Shown here: piece by piece, positions 46,141 through 58,198 of the stretch
How positions within the stretch are numbered: position 1 is the first letter of the stretch
How the letters are laid out: the number at the start of each line of letters is the position of its first letter
Source of the DNA: Filobasidium wieringae
Lineage: Eukaryota; Basidiomycota; Tremellomycetes; Filobasidiales; Filobasidiaceae
Length of the DNA stretch: 64,000 nt
Direction: 5' to 3'
Assembly: GCA_001600055.1 (NCBI GenBank)
Contig: BCIV01000009.1
Location: forward strand, 776,311-840,310
Translations under genes and position numbers: made by a program
The notes under the pieces: generated by a model
Told to the model about the DNA's origin: nothing
The model's database searches: none
What the model saw: only the letters and a program-made list of their open reading frames with translations

Positions 46141-47147
46141 ATGAGTCTAAGTCCAAATCCAGTCTCGCCAACGACAGATATCACCGAGTATGAAGGTCAC
46201 GATGTGAAACCCTATCGCAGTGCACTCATGAAACAGGTACCCATCAACCTATCTTTCGAAACTGAGTCTTGGAAGATGCCAATCTAGCTATCAAATCTGC
46301 AGGATCAGTGAGCGGCTGGAAATCAATACTAACACAACGACCGCAACGGAACTCCTGTTCATGAGTCTCGTACCATTCCTGCCGAAGTCGACATGAAACG
46401 CGCCACGAGCGCCACCGGGAGTAACACGACACGTTCACCTCACCGTCTTCTTGCTCGTCGATGAAGGGCAACAACTGGGCATACCGAGACCTCTTCTATC
46501 AGTACCACGAGTAAGCCCCCGAAAATGGCCTCTTCCTCATCTCCAGGGATCCCTTCGAAGAGGAGTGAAGCCATCCGTTCAAACCCCTTTTATGCTCGAT
46601 TATGTAATCTCGCCGCGCCGCCAAAAGGGCGACTTTGTATCCGCCTGTTGACGTAGTCTACACTTTGTAACTCTATCAACAATTAGTAGTTCTCTTCCTC
46701 AATCGCAGTAACCTGCAACACTTCCGCCTGACTTCGACACACATTCGGACAGATACGTTTTGAACAGGATCAGTGTGACCGCAAGTATGGTCAGTATTAA
46801 GAAACAAATCAACAAGATCTGGAAAACGCCCGTCCGTCCCCGTCCCTCTCCCCGATTCATCTTCACTTCGGAACACTGACCTCATGCGATACGTACGGAC
46901 AGGCCGCACGTAAGACTCTGGATAATCTCTTCACTATAGAATGGGCGGGTCAGAAGACGAATCTCGTCGCTCCTCCGGAGAATGGATGGAGGGGTGTGGA
47001 GGACGATGAGGAGGAGAGGATGGTGAGTTGTCCCTCTCGGGTTTGAAAATCATTACAAGGGGGTAAATGATATTGATTTCGCGCTTTGGGGGATAGGCGT
47101 TGACGGGTGATGGGACCGTCAAGAAGAACACAAGACGACACTCCTGA
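46141..47147 (+). CDS. possible five-exon small protein
   Basis: No long ORF exists here, but exons 46141-46236, 46467-46510, 46753-46831, 46903-47022 and 47097-47147 join in compatible phases to a 129-residue protein with canonical GT-AG ends. It would begin MSLSPNPVSPTTDITEYEGH, continue KPYRSALMKQGNNWAYRDLF and YVLNRISVTASMVSIKKQIN, and end GTVKKNTRRHS. The last three exons are the best supported (clear donors, acceptors and branch-like sequences). The first two introns are long for this genome (230 and 242 nt), so another exon may be missed, or the gene may start at the internal ATG 46461. I do not recognise the family. Confidence 0.4.
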
Positions 47148-47941
47148 TGACCCACCAGGTCGAAGGAGGACGAAACCAATCAACCGCAGTCAACCGAAAT
47201 ACCTCCCATTCCCCTTCCTTAGCGTGGCTTAACGTGCCCAACAACCACCCCCCACCCCATCCCGTACTTGACGAAGAAAACTGTATCCCACCCGTTGTAT
47301 CCATAAACCCCATGTACACCTGCATCCCGATCGAAATCGAAATCAAATTATACCGGTTTCTACGGGCGGTATATCGCTCAGGGTCGCATAGCTGAACGTA
47401 TGAACGGACGGGAAGCTGAACGTCATCGAGCTGTGGCTTGCTCATGCCCGCTTGTAAAGCGCAGGTAGTAACTATCCAATAGAACATACACGGGATAGAC
47501 CGACTTGCCAGCCAAGATCGAAGGTCAAGAAGGTCGAGAACGAGACCTCGACGATAAGACGGACGGGGTGTTGAAGCATCACGTACCCCCCTCCAAGATA
47601 CTGTCATAGTCAGGATCAAAGCGACTCGGGTGAAAGAAACCTTGGTCGGGTTCCTGTTCATCTCAATCTGATCTCTGATTGCTCGTATCATCGTTTCATC
47701 GTTTCATCGTTTGAGATGTCAAATCCCAAATCCCAAATCCCAATTCTCGTCTAGTCTCGTCTTACAACGAGATGCAACCGACCGACGCAAACCAATCACC
47801 TCCTACCCGTCCGTCGGATGGTCAAGCGGGTCTAACCGTGATCCCTCCGTATCACGAATCACGTATCCGAGTCCTCCAGTCCTTTCCCGAACATCAAGGG
47901 TTGTCCGATTTCCGGTCAAACGCAAGATCCATCCCGTCTCT
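47148..47941. other. intergenic region with short repeats
   Basis: Lies between two 3' ends. It contains a short 8-base repeat (TCATCGTT type, about 47687-47712) and a CAAATCC repeat (about 47720-47742). A 190-codon minus-strand frame (47691-47119) overlaps the upstream gene's last exons and has no recognisable motif. Confidence 0.5.
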
Positions 47942-48808
47942 CTAAACCTGCTCCCCCTGTCCCTGACCCTGTTCCGGCCCCTCTCGCAACCCCGCCTCCA
48001 ACCCCATCAAAGTCCTGACCAACCCCACCCCTCCTCCCTGCTGTACGACCCCGACCAACCCCCTCCCGCTCCCCTCCAACAGGCCGACCAGTTGTCCCCT
48101 CAGCGTGTCGAGGTCCGGGAGGGAGAGTAGTTGGGTGAGTTCGTAGGCGGATAAGAGGTTCGTCTGGTCGATCAGGCCGCCCAGGAGGAGGAGACGGGAT
48201 GAGGTCGGGATGGAGGGTTGTGGTTGTGACCCTGACCCTGCATCTGTGGGGTTTAGCGGGAGGTGGATGGGAGGGGGACGGTACCCCAGAGATCTGTTTA
48301 TGGCGGCAAGGACCTTTTGGATGTACGGTGGGGAGAGGTGGGGGATGGTTATCAAAGCGGTGGGACCGTTTAGGAGTTGCGTGAGGGATGGGTGGGAGGT
48401 ACGGGTTAGGGAGTGCAGGAGACCTGTTCGGGTTATCGTTAGGGTCGCTTGGGAGGGTTCTTCTGGTGTTTGTGCTGGGGATTGGGATGACGATGATGGT
48501 CGAGGGAGGGGAACGGATTTGATGGCTTTCCTGATCGCGCTCAGTTCGCGGGAATCCAAATTGTTCGGTTGAAAGAGGAGGACGACCTGGTTATTCTCCA
48601 ACAGGTGGTGGTAGGTCTGGTAGAGGTAAGATTTGCGGGGAGTGTAGATCCGGGTGGAGGCGGTGGAGTTTGGATCGTGAGGGGTTCGAGAGCGGGTGGA
48701 GATGTGTCTGATCCAGTTGGAGCTGGGGTTCGAGGGGGAGGGGAGATGGGACGGGGAGGCGGGGCCGAGGGAGAGGGACGAGCGGATCATTTTCGAGGTG
48801 GATGACAT
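47942..48808 (-). CDS. mitochondrial ribosomal protein uL10m
   Basis: Single-exon frame of 288 residues. The N-terminus (MIRSSLSLGPASPSHLPSPS, then IRHISTRSRTP) is Ser/Arg-rich like a mitochondrial presequence. The diagnostic L10 block is RKSYLYQTYHHLLENNQVVL followed by FQPNNLDSRELSAIRKAIKS. L10 forms the base of the ribosomal stalk that recruits translation GTPases. Gln/Gly-rich low complexity ends the protein (GPEQGQGQGEQV). A second Met lies six residues inside the chosen start. It is divergent from the RA-PH gene. Confidence 0.85.
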   Translation of the reverse strand: MSSTSKMIRSSLSLGPASPSHLPSPSNPSSNWIRHISTRSRTPHDPNSTASTRIYTPRKSYLYQTYHHLLENNQVVLLFQPNNLDSRELSAIRKAIKSVPLPRPSSSSQSPAQTPEEPSQATLTITRTGLLHSLTRTSHPSLTQLLNGPTALITIPHLSPPYIQKVLAAINRSLGYRPPPIHLPLNPTDAGSGSQPQPSIPTSSRLLLLGGLIDQTNLLSAYELTQLLSLPDLDTLRGQLVGLLEGSGRGLVGVVQQGGGVGLVRTLMGLEAGLREGPEQGQGQGEQV

Positions 48809-49584
48809 TGTTTTGGATTTCCGTCTGAATTGTGGAAAACGAAAGAGAGTCGAGAGAGTTGAACGACGTTCGAGTTGTCGAGGTCATCAAGTGGGATGAA
48901 CGGATCTGCGCTTGGTAAAGAATTGCGCTTCTAGTTGGCGCCGCAACGTGTTCCGTTGGTTGATCGTCGATCGAGAGAGACGTCGATAACAACAAAACAA
49001 AACAAAACAAACCCGAATGCGAATATCGAAATGTTCTCATTTCATTTCCCCATTTCATCTCCTTCTCTCCCTCTCTCCCTCTCTACGTCGCACACCACAC
49101 CACACTCATCACCACCACCCACACTCCTTTACAACGCCCACTCGCCCCTTTGAAACCGAACCTCTACCGTAAAGACGCGCGATAATCGATCATCCTCAAG
49201 ATCTCCATTCAATAACAATCACTCGACGTACCACTACCACTACTACAGCTACAGCTATACGCCTATACGAACGAAACGACAAGACGAACGACCAGAGCGA
49301 TCATCCAGAGGGATTTTTATGCGATAGGTTACATATTCCACATACACACGCAAACACGCACACGCAATTACGGACCTCGAAAGCTAGACGAGAGATAACA
49401 GGACCGCGGACAGAGACGAAGGATCAGTGATCATCGACGCGCCCGTTCACATGTCCCACTCGGCTTCCCCCTGATCCTCCTCAACGTCAACCACAACCAC
49501 AGCCACAACCAGAACGACCAACGATCAACCGCCTCGACCTAAACACAAACCCCTGTCAGACTCACCCAGATCGAACGCGCGCAA
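48809..49584. other. divergent promoter region with long leader
   Basis: Holds promoters of uL10m (-) and the RA-PH gene (+). An AACAA/AAAAC run lies at about 48987-49012, and CT- and CAC-rich stretches at 49060-49120 are typical of fungal leaders. No gene is supported. Confidence 0.5.
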
Positions 49585-50002
49585 ATGTCACCCCCCACAT
49601 CTAAAGGGAGAGGAAGAAGGGGAGAACTGAGCATAAATGTATCTACGACTGGGCCTGTCGTTCTCGGTCCTCCGCTCGGGCCCGTTCTTGCCTCCGACTC
49701 CAACTCGAACTGGAACTCACACACGCACACGCACTTGAAGACCAACCCGGACGAAACCATAACAGAAGTCATAAACCCCCGCGAATGGTTAGCCGGTAGC
49801 AACCCGCCCGTAAGTCTTTCGCACTCTAGGAAGTTTTCGTTTTCAAGAGGTGGAAGGGCTGATTTCGGTACCGGTTGCTGAACGTTTTGCTCTTCTGGGT
49901 GATGTTGGTTGGGGACGATACAGAGCCCGTTGGATAGTCCTGGACTTGCTGGGTTTGGATCTACCACCGTATCGATGACCTCGGGTAGAGATGTGTTGAT
50001 CC

Positions 50003-50036
<34 letters not shown>

Positions 50037-53000
50037 AACGACGAGGAACCCGAAAGACTCGTCTGGGTATTTCAACCACGCGCCTTCCTCCCTCCCTCAC
50101 GCGCAGGGACGAGAGATATTACCCCCCTCCTTACCGGTGTTACTGACGAGGATCAAGAAACAAAGATCAGGCTGGAATTTACGCTCGAATTCGGGTGCGG
50201 GTGCGGGTGCGGCTTTGGGGGCTCATCACGGTACCACCACCACCACCACCAGTACTACCAATTCGATATCGAACCCGACCTCGACCTCGACCCCGAACCC
50301 GAACGCGAACTCGAACCCGCAGCCGAACCCGCAACCGAACCCGGCCGAGACCAAGAGAGGAATGGCAGGACTCGTTCAACGTCTGCGGACGCGTAGTCGG
50401 CCTGATCTGAAGGCTGCTGGGAGGGAGAAGGGCAAGGTCAACGGGAAGGGGGATGCGCCGCCCCTTCCGGGAAGGGATGGGGAGGTTTTGGTAAGGAAGG
50501 ATGGTGCGATGGGGTCGGAGGGGTCGGAGGCGATGGGAGTGGGAGTGGATCGCGCGGTTGTGAAGGGTGGAGAGGATAAGGCGGGTGAGGCTGTGAAGAC
50601 TAGGAGAGGGTCTTTGGATTCCATCGACACGTTTAGGACTTGTGAAGATCAGGACCAGGACCGAGACCGAGACAGGACCCGGGACAGGGAGAGGGAACAG
50701 AGGGAAGGATCGGTGACCACCTTCAACTCGATCTCCGGTTCCACCTTCATCTCCGTCTCCACCCCGGGAAGGACCGGCGTCTATTCCCATCCTCATTCTT
50801 ATTCTTATTCTCAATCGATGAATTCGTCAAGCCCTTATTCTTCCCGCGTACATACGCCCGCGCTCGTCACGCCTATGAGCGAGGTCCCGGGTTTTGGAGG
50901 GGTGGGATCGGGTGGTATGCACGCTTGGTCTGGGACTGGGACCGGCGCTGGGAATGGGATTCGGATGGGGACGGGGATGGAACCTGAACTAGACCCGTTT
51001 GATTTGAACAGCCCGACCACGGAGATTTACAATTTCTCCGAGTTCGGGTTTTTAGGGGGTCAAGCGCAGGTCGGGGTTCTTGCCGGACCCGGAGCTGGAG
51101 TACTGGCGGGGGACAAGGCGGAAGGGTATTTCCGAAATCAGGGGAGAAAGGGTCAGGGGACGAGTAGAGCTGGTTCGCCGGCGGTCGGTTTGGGTCAAGG
51201 AACAGGGGAGGCGAGACCGAAGTTGACTTCTGCCCGGAGTTTGAAGGACCTTCGGACCGTCGCTGAGGGGATCTTTGGGGAGGGTCCGGCGTTGAATCAA
51301 GGGACGGGGGTGGGGGGGACGTTGAGGGGGAAGAAATCTTGCGGTCGACTTCAGAAGGATAAGGAGGTGCAAGGTAGGGAGAGTAGGGTTATTGGGAAGA
51401 GAACCAGTTTGAGTTGGTTGAGAGATACTTTGGGGAGGAAACAGACGTTGAGTTCTCCCAAGAGTCGAGAGGTCTTGAGGGAAGAACAGGCCGGGATACG
51501 GGAATGCGATTCTTTCGCCAGTGGATTGAGCTTGGGTTCGAGACAGGACGAACAGAGGAAAAGGGTCAGACCGGCTTTGACCATCACTTTACCCAGTTCC
51601 GCTTCCCTTGGACAGGCTCGACCGGCGATCCCACTCACTTTACCTAGGGACGAGAGCGAGGAGGATTTTCACTCGACTCTGCACCCCGGTCAGATGAGCG
51701 GGAAGAGGGATAGTGCGTGGAGGGATGGGAGGAGGGAGGCGTTACCGAAGCCGAACACTTCCGCTTCGTTTACCGATCTTTATGCTGAACTCGGGATGAG
51801 CCCGCCCGGAGAGGGGGATGCCGCGACCTTGCCTTATAGTCCGAGGATCGTCAAGGGGGTGGAAGAGGTTTCTTTTGCTCAGCTTGGCGTCGGCTTGGAA
51901 GGGGACGGACCGATCGTTCAGCCCATCGACAATGGTTGTCCGGCGACTCCGGGCAAGGAGAAGAATAGGGCTTCGTGGAGGAGCTCGAGACATTCACTCA
52001 AACCCGCTAGTGCCCCGCCGACCGCCAGTTTACCTCCCCTGCCGGTTCTCACGAGGAGGAACACGGGCGTTACCGCTTCGAATTCCCTGGATAGGGTCAA
52101 TGATCGGCCTGTGGTCGCGGACTGGAACAGCGCCAGAAGTTCGACCATGAAACTACCGGTACTACAATTTGCGAAGAATTGGGAGGATAGTCGTGAGACT
52201 GGTCAACAGGCTCTTGGTTCCGAGACGGAAGATGATACCGCCAACTTTCAGATACAGGATTGGGACAAGAGTATGGACCTGGATATGTTGCTCATCTCGT
52301 ACCAAGATACGTTCTTGGAGGAGATGATGGACGAGACGAGAAAGGTTGGAGTCGATATGGTCTCGCCCGTCACGAGATCGTGCTCAGCTGGTAACGAGAA
52401 CAAAGAAACCCATCGGGCGACCCGAGAGGAACAAACCACCGTTTCTGGACAAGGATATACGTCTGAACAGCTGGGGTTTAGAGGACGAATGACTACTGAA
52501 GACAAGGGCAAGGGCGGTCCTTCGCGCTCAAGATCTAGGTCCCCTCCACGTGCACCCATCAGGCTCGGTTCCCCCGTCTCTGAAGCTGACACCGAGTCTT
52601 CCAGCGAAAGCGATCGGGAATCTAGTGACAACGAGGCAGACTCTGACGATGATGATGTCCCACTCGCTAAGAGGATACCGGGAGCTTTGCAAGCACAAAA
52701 GACTCTCAGGAGGGAGACCAGACGGGCGAAGAGAGCGTCAAGACACCCTGCTGCTCCTTCTGCTCAGATTCCCAAGAAGCGTCAAGTCAGAGTCGATGGA
52801 CGGGATAATCCAAACTGGCAAGGAGAAGGCGGTGTGCCAGCCAAAGATCTGGAGAACAAGTTGCAACAGCTAGCCGCTAAACTGGCCAGAGCCGACGTGG
52901 CCGGATTAGCTGGCCCCGCTCTGTGGTCCCCGATCTCCCACTCGAGCGGGTTTGGAAACATCCCTCCCCCACCAGCTCCGACTCATCAAACTCAATCCAG

Positions 53001-54565
53001 ACAACCTGGATCTTACTCCGATCTCTCTAGACATACGAGCGTCAAGCGAGCAAACACTCGGACATATGGACGAGCCACCGCTGATAACAGTCCAGTCTTG
53101 GGTTCAGGTGGGTTCGCAACTAACAACCGGCAAGATCAAGCGGGTGCGATCCCACCCATGCCCAAGCTGCATCACTTGGCTTCTTCCAGCTCGATCAGGC
53201 AATATACAGTGGCCGATTCGTCCAGTAAAGAATGGCTGGCCTCGCGCACAAACTCGATTTCACGAGCGAACCGAGCAGGACCCAGTCCCAACACCACGGC
53301 AGCGGATCTTTCCGCTCCCTCGGGCAAAACATCCGGGATTCCCTCTCGAAAACCCTCCATAGCACCCCTCGCTGATGAGCGCCCGTCTTCAAGACAAGCT
53401 AGTAACCCTCAACATCCTGCACCCATCGTTGAAGGCCAGTCGCGGATGATCACAAGGACAGGTACTATAAGCCGATCTCGCCAGGCATCTGGCGATAAAG
53501 CACCGATTGCTGTTATCGCAGATCCAGTGATCAGTCGACAGAGGATCTACCTGGAATCACTACAAGGCGAATGTCAAGTCATCGAACTCAAGGCTTCGAC
53601 GACTGCAAATGATGTCTTGAAACAGGTCGTCAAAGATCAGGGGTCGAATAGTATGATGGGGAATTGGACGTTATTTGAAATCTTTGGCGAATTTTACGGC
53701 GCTGAGCGTCCGGTTCGAGTGTTCGAAAGCCTCGTTACTATAATGAAAGGCTGGAACCCCGAGGCAAGGTTGAACGCTTTCCTTGTGAAGCGCTCGCCCT
53801 TGGATCGTTTGACGAGACCTGAAGTGAGTTAAGCCTATCCGATCAAGGGTCCCGATCAGCTTCACTGAACGCCGTTGATTCACAGATGATACCCCGAGTC
53901 ATGCCAATGCATGGAGTTTATGTACAACATGAAGCCAAGAAAGGGAAATGGAATAAGCGCTGGGTAGAATTGAGAAACGGAAGCATCTTCATTGCTAAAA
54001 ATGATAGGGTTAGTCTGCCAAAACCGTTTCCTAGCATGCTGTTTAGTACTCATCAAACGATCAAACGACAGGGAAAAGACAACGAGTTCCTTTGTAGCTC
54101 ATCCGCTTTCGACGCTTATGTCCTGAACGGTAATGGATATAAAGGGCCGAAGCCGTTTGTCATTATATTGAAATCTCGTAAGTGAAGCTACCTTGAGACT
54201 TGGCGACTCCGCTGACGCTTTCGATCCACAGGCGAGGCCGCTACGTTATTTGAATCCTCTGATGACTACTTGCACGTGTTTTCATTGGACTCGGCTCCAG
54301 GAACTCAACTGATGGAGATCCTGTATACCGCCAAGGTGAGGACTTTCCCACTCAACTCTTTCTGACCAGTGGCTAACCTGTCGTACCCTGACAGAGTTGT
54401 GCAATGTTGCCCGAGTTGCAAGCGGCTCCTTCGATCCCTTCATATAGTACACATGCGCCCACAGCACCATTAGTACATGTTCCACAACAGGCGTTGGTCG
54501 ATATCAAACCCTCCAGCGTCTTCACAGGTGGAAGTCTGCTCTCCAGATTGGCAGGCAAACGATAG
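49585..54565 (+). CDS. large protein with C-terminal Ras-association and PH domains
   Basis: Exons 49585-49809, 49924-53823, 53886-54008, 54072-54177, 54232-54335 and 54395-54565 give 1542 residues. The first 1250 or so are disordered: poly-Thr from an (ACG)n run, Asn/Pro/Ser repeats, an Arg-Asp stretch, Gly-rich and Ser/Arg/Pro-rich segments. Residues about 1275-1370 form an RA/ubiquitin-like domain (RIYLESLQGECQVIELKAST, GNWTLFEIFGEFYGAERPVR). A PH domain follows at about 1377-1480 (MHGVYVQHEAKKGKWNKRWV, FDAYVLNGNGYKGPKPFVII). RA-PH tandems in animals (Grb7/RIAM/lamellipodin) link Ras GTPases to membranes and actin. A polarity or Ras-effector role here is inference. Other reading: a fungal-specific cortical scaffold. 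Confidence 0.85.
50003..50040 (+). repeat. (ACG)n trinucleotide repeat coding poly-Thr
   Basis: Near-perfect ACG repeats encode consecutive threonines near residue 105 of the RA-PH protein. This is a site of likely length variation between strains. Confidence 0.9.
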
Positions 54566-54675
54566 ATAATAGAGTTGTATCTCGTCGCGTTGTATTCGAT
54601 ATTTCTTTCCGCGGTCTATATTATAGTTTTGGAATCTCTCGTCATATACAACAAATTCGCCAGGACAGCTCCAAG

Positions 54676-57600
54676 TCACGCTCCAATGACCCTGACACCA
54701 TGATAAGCAGCAAGATCGTTCGGGTGGGTCTGATCAAGACAAGTAATAAACATGATGTTTGGCGAGATCTCAAGCTTATGCGCAACCGCGTGGACCAGCT
54801 AAATGTAACGGTCTGTAAGCTACAAAAATCCACAAGGGCTTAGAGCACGGACGTACCTCCGGGCCAAATTCCGCCTGATAACGAATCAGGACCAAATCAG
54901 TTGTAACGTCAGGAAACGCTTCGTCTACAATCTTTGCATTCGCCTCCAATTCAGACCTAAAAAAAGGAGGTCAAGTTCAGTCACTTCTCAGGATGATGCC
55001 GTTCAGAAGCTGCTCACGGTATCGCTTCAATAGCAGTGTAAGCATGAATAAAGACGACGCGGGTGGTAGCTTCGTTGGCTTTGACATAAAGCATGGCACG
55101 GACCATTGCAGCAATCTACGAATGTATCGACTATATCAGAGAAGCTAAATGGAATAGTTCAATGGTCTGACTCACATCATCGTCCTTGATCCAGATACAC
55201 ACAGCCTGCTTGTTCAATTCTTTTATACGCTTTATCAAGCGCTCGTCGCCATTCTTGCTGTAACGCCACTTGCGTGTCCATTGCAGATTGTCGTAAAGAT
55301 AAACGGTCCACCGCAAAAGGATAGGCTGATTTTGATATAGGAACAATAGTATTGTGATGACCACAAATGAGGCACCCCAAAGTAGCAAGATGATCGGTGT
55401 CTGAACTAGATTACCGACAATGGTCGTAATCAAGACAGCCATAGCCAGGAAAACGACAGCAATCGGAGCGCGATATTCTCGTTTGAGCGCGTCCCGATTG
55501 AATTTCAACATGAAATTGGCAAATATGAACTACAGGTCAGAGCATCAGCATGTGTCACGCCAAAGATATAAGTTTTGCTCACAGTGAAAAGTACGGCCAT
55601 CTGACAGTGAGGGTTAGGTTACTGAACTTTCTGTAACAAATTCAAGACGAAACCGACTTACGAACGCCATAGAGAACATGTTCGATGATTGAGACAGCGA
55701 CAGTCCAGATGCGGCGTATATTGCTATGCATAGAGCCAAGTAGAGGGCACATGCGGCCCATAGCGCCCCAGTTTTGGGCACCTTCATCAGTAGTTGTTTC
55801 GGCAGAGCCCGGTCACTAAGCTGAAAAGTCTCAGCAGACCGACAACTGCAAATCAGGTAAAGTGAGAGCTTACCCTGCTAAACGTTCGATTAGGCTGCAC
55901 GTTGTGACTGCCCCGGTCTAATCCCCGTTATCAATCAGTCGTTTCTCGCTAAACTACGAGTTGCGTAACTCACCAATACTCCTCCACACAACTATCACGA
56001 GCAGTCGTCAATCTGTGTATAGCTTGTCTCGCTAGCCGAATGACTTACCACTATAGCCGAGTCCACCACGATAATCTTTCTCAACCATGTACCGGCCGCT
56101 CTCTCGCCGACCAGGGACAATATGTTCGAACCACTCAATATGTCTTTGCTTGGAAGGACAGCGTATGTAATAAGTAAGATGGGAAGGTTGGTTGCCAGAG
56201 CCCCCCAGATAAGGTTCCTCAGTACTTTTGGATATGCAGCTGGCGTCACCTGGGCAATATAGCTGCAACAGATGGATTCGGCTTAGCTAAAGGAGTATAC
56301 AATGGATCTCTCACTCACGCTGGTGGGCTTTCGAATCCGGTGACCCCAAGCAGCCCGATACATATCCCGTTGAAGATAGACCGGGCAATACGAGTGCCTC
56401 CAGAAGGAGCAGCCTTCCAGTTCTCTGCGATAACGGCATTTCCTTCTTTTCCCCAATGTACAAAAGACGCGACAACGAGAGCGAACATAGTGGCGCAATG
56501 AAATACGCAGATGGATAAGGTTACCCTACTACTCTCTCGTACGCCAAGTAGTAGAAGTCCCGTGAAGACCGCCAAGATGATGATCGCCAAAACGGAGTCT
56601 GGGAAAGGGATCCTGACCTCCCCGTCGATATACTGTATAGTTGTTCGTCATTAGTGTTCAATTGCGAAGCGATTAAGAGACTTACCGACGCAGCAGTAGC
56701 TGCCGAGACGATTCCTGTTGCGACGCTGAACGATGAAGACTTTGAGTCGCTGGTCTTGTATTAACACTTCGTCGCCAAACTCACGCGTCTAAGACCGTCA
56801 CAGCTGCGCCTATCAAAGCTAAAGCTTTAGAGGTTGTGTTCAAAAGGTATATGTACTTCAGAAACATCATCAAAGTGAGTGATCGAAAAACTTCTCGAAA
56901 CAAGGAGGACCTACGTTCGCTCCGTCTATGCGCATAGCGCTTCCCAGTTCCAGTAAAACCGGTTTGAGCAAGAAAAGGATGCAGCATGACACCANCATAC
57001 AGATACAGGAGTATATATCTGCAGTTGCTGCGATCGCCGGTAGTCTACCAGCCGAACGTCCTCATTACCTTCTGGTATATACCCACTCCAAGCGGAGCTT
57101 CACTCACGAATAATACACAGAGCCCCAAACGGCATTACCCGCGATGGAGGTGGCCGTAAATTGTCCCAATTTCGTCTCGCCATCGAGTCTTGCTAAAGAA
57201 TCCGAAGCCCTGTGCAAATCTGTCATAGACAGATCCAGGTATGACAATCTGTACGCCGATATGTACTGTTAACCACCTCGACTTCGTCAAGCAACGAGTC
57301 GTGTGCATACGATCCCCAACCGGCAAATTGCCAATCATAGCTCATGTTTTTGAAGCGAGGCTTGTTTGCTGATTTCTTGAGTGGACTTCGATTACGAAGC
57401 CTTCTGACAATCTGTAGCACGGTTCTCATGTCAGTCAGTCTATCTTTCGATAAGATGTTCCCGAACGCTTACAGTCTCAAACTCCGAACGAGCGAAGCTC
57501 GGAGGTGAACGCAAGATTCTGACCTCTTCTTCATTCCCCTTGGCAAGAACTTCTTTCCGCTGGGATCAGATCGAAACCTCTGTTAGACTGATCGGTCTGA

Positions 57601-58014
57601 GCATAACCCACCAGTATTGGTCTTCCTTCTCCGCGCCTTCATGTTGGCCAGTTCGATCTCTCCGGTGTCCTCCTTCCTCTCATTCTCGTCCATACTAGGG
57701 AGGATCTCATCACGAGCACCCGAGTCAAGGTGTGGCATGGAAAACGAAAGATCTCCATGCAAAGGATCGGCTAGATCGCTACTCCTCAGTGTATCCATAA
57801 GCGAGAAACGTCTTGTCCTGTCTTGACTATCGAGGTCATTTTGATCTTCATTCAGCAAGCGGGCAGCGGATCCAGGGAAAGTGATATGCCGCTGCCGCCG
57901 CTTGCTCGGAGATTTGAGAGTCTGCTCAGTCATTCCTGAAGACCTGGACTTCTTGACTACCTGGCGATACCCAAGCTGTGCTGAATTCAAATCCAGAAAG
58001 GTCAACCTGGACAT
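54676..58014 (-). CDS. APC-superfamily amino-acid transporter with soluble C-terminal domain
   Basis: Seventeen exons in gene order: 58014-57612, 57552-57473, 57411-57311, 57248-57108, 57044-56915, 56855-56785, 56725-56686, 56632-56319, 56262-56049, 55991-55974, 55917-55874, 55815-55662, 55600-55583, 55529-55176, 55115-55018, 54956-54857 and 54798-54676. The product is 800 residues. An N-terminal phospho-prone cytosolic region ends in RILRSPPSFARSEFET. The membrane core has LGQFTATSIAGNAVWGSVYY, YLLNTTSKALALIGAAVTV, GICIGLLGVTGFESPPAYIA, LCGGVLTGAVTTCSLIERLA and FLAMAVLITTIVGNLVQTPI. After the last helix, about 125 residues form an alpha/beta-looking domain (QAVCIWIKDDD, TTRVVFIHAYTAIEAIP, NIMFITCLDQTHPND), like UspA or the C-terminal domains of some APC transporters. 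Two exons are only 18 nt. Base 56996 is N. Substrate is unknown. Confidence 0.85.
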
Positions 58015-58198
58015 CAATAACAAACATCGTCATTCGATCCTGGTCACGTGACCCGTTCTCTCTCTCTCGCTAACAAACGTCATGGCGGTACAAGGGTTTC
58101 AGGTCGAATCTGTGTTTGCTACCTCGGCTGCAGCTATATCCATCTGCACGCCATCCTAACACCGATCTCAGACTGGCTAACTAGCTCAATTGTGAACT
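58015..58198. promoter_or_regulatory. compact divergent promoter
   Basis: Only 184 bases separate the start codons of the APC transporter (-) and Lunapark (+), so both promoters overlap. CACGTGAC at about 58045-58052 is an E-box-like palindrome (CACGTG) with flanking bases; occupancy is unknown. Confidence 0.4.

Noticed and set aside
47119..47691. 190-codon minus-strand ORF
   Set aside because: It overlaps in antisense the last exons of a better spliced candidate, has no family motif, and its composition looks like chance.
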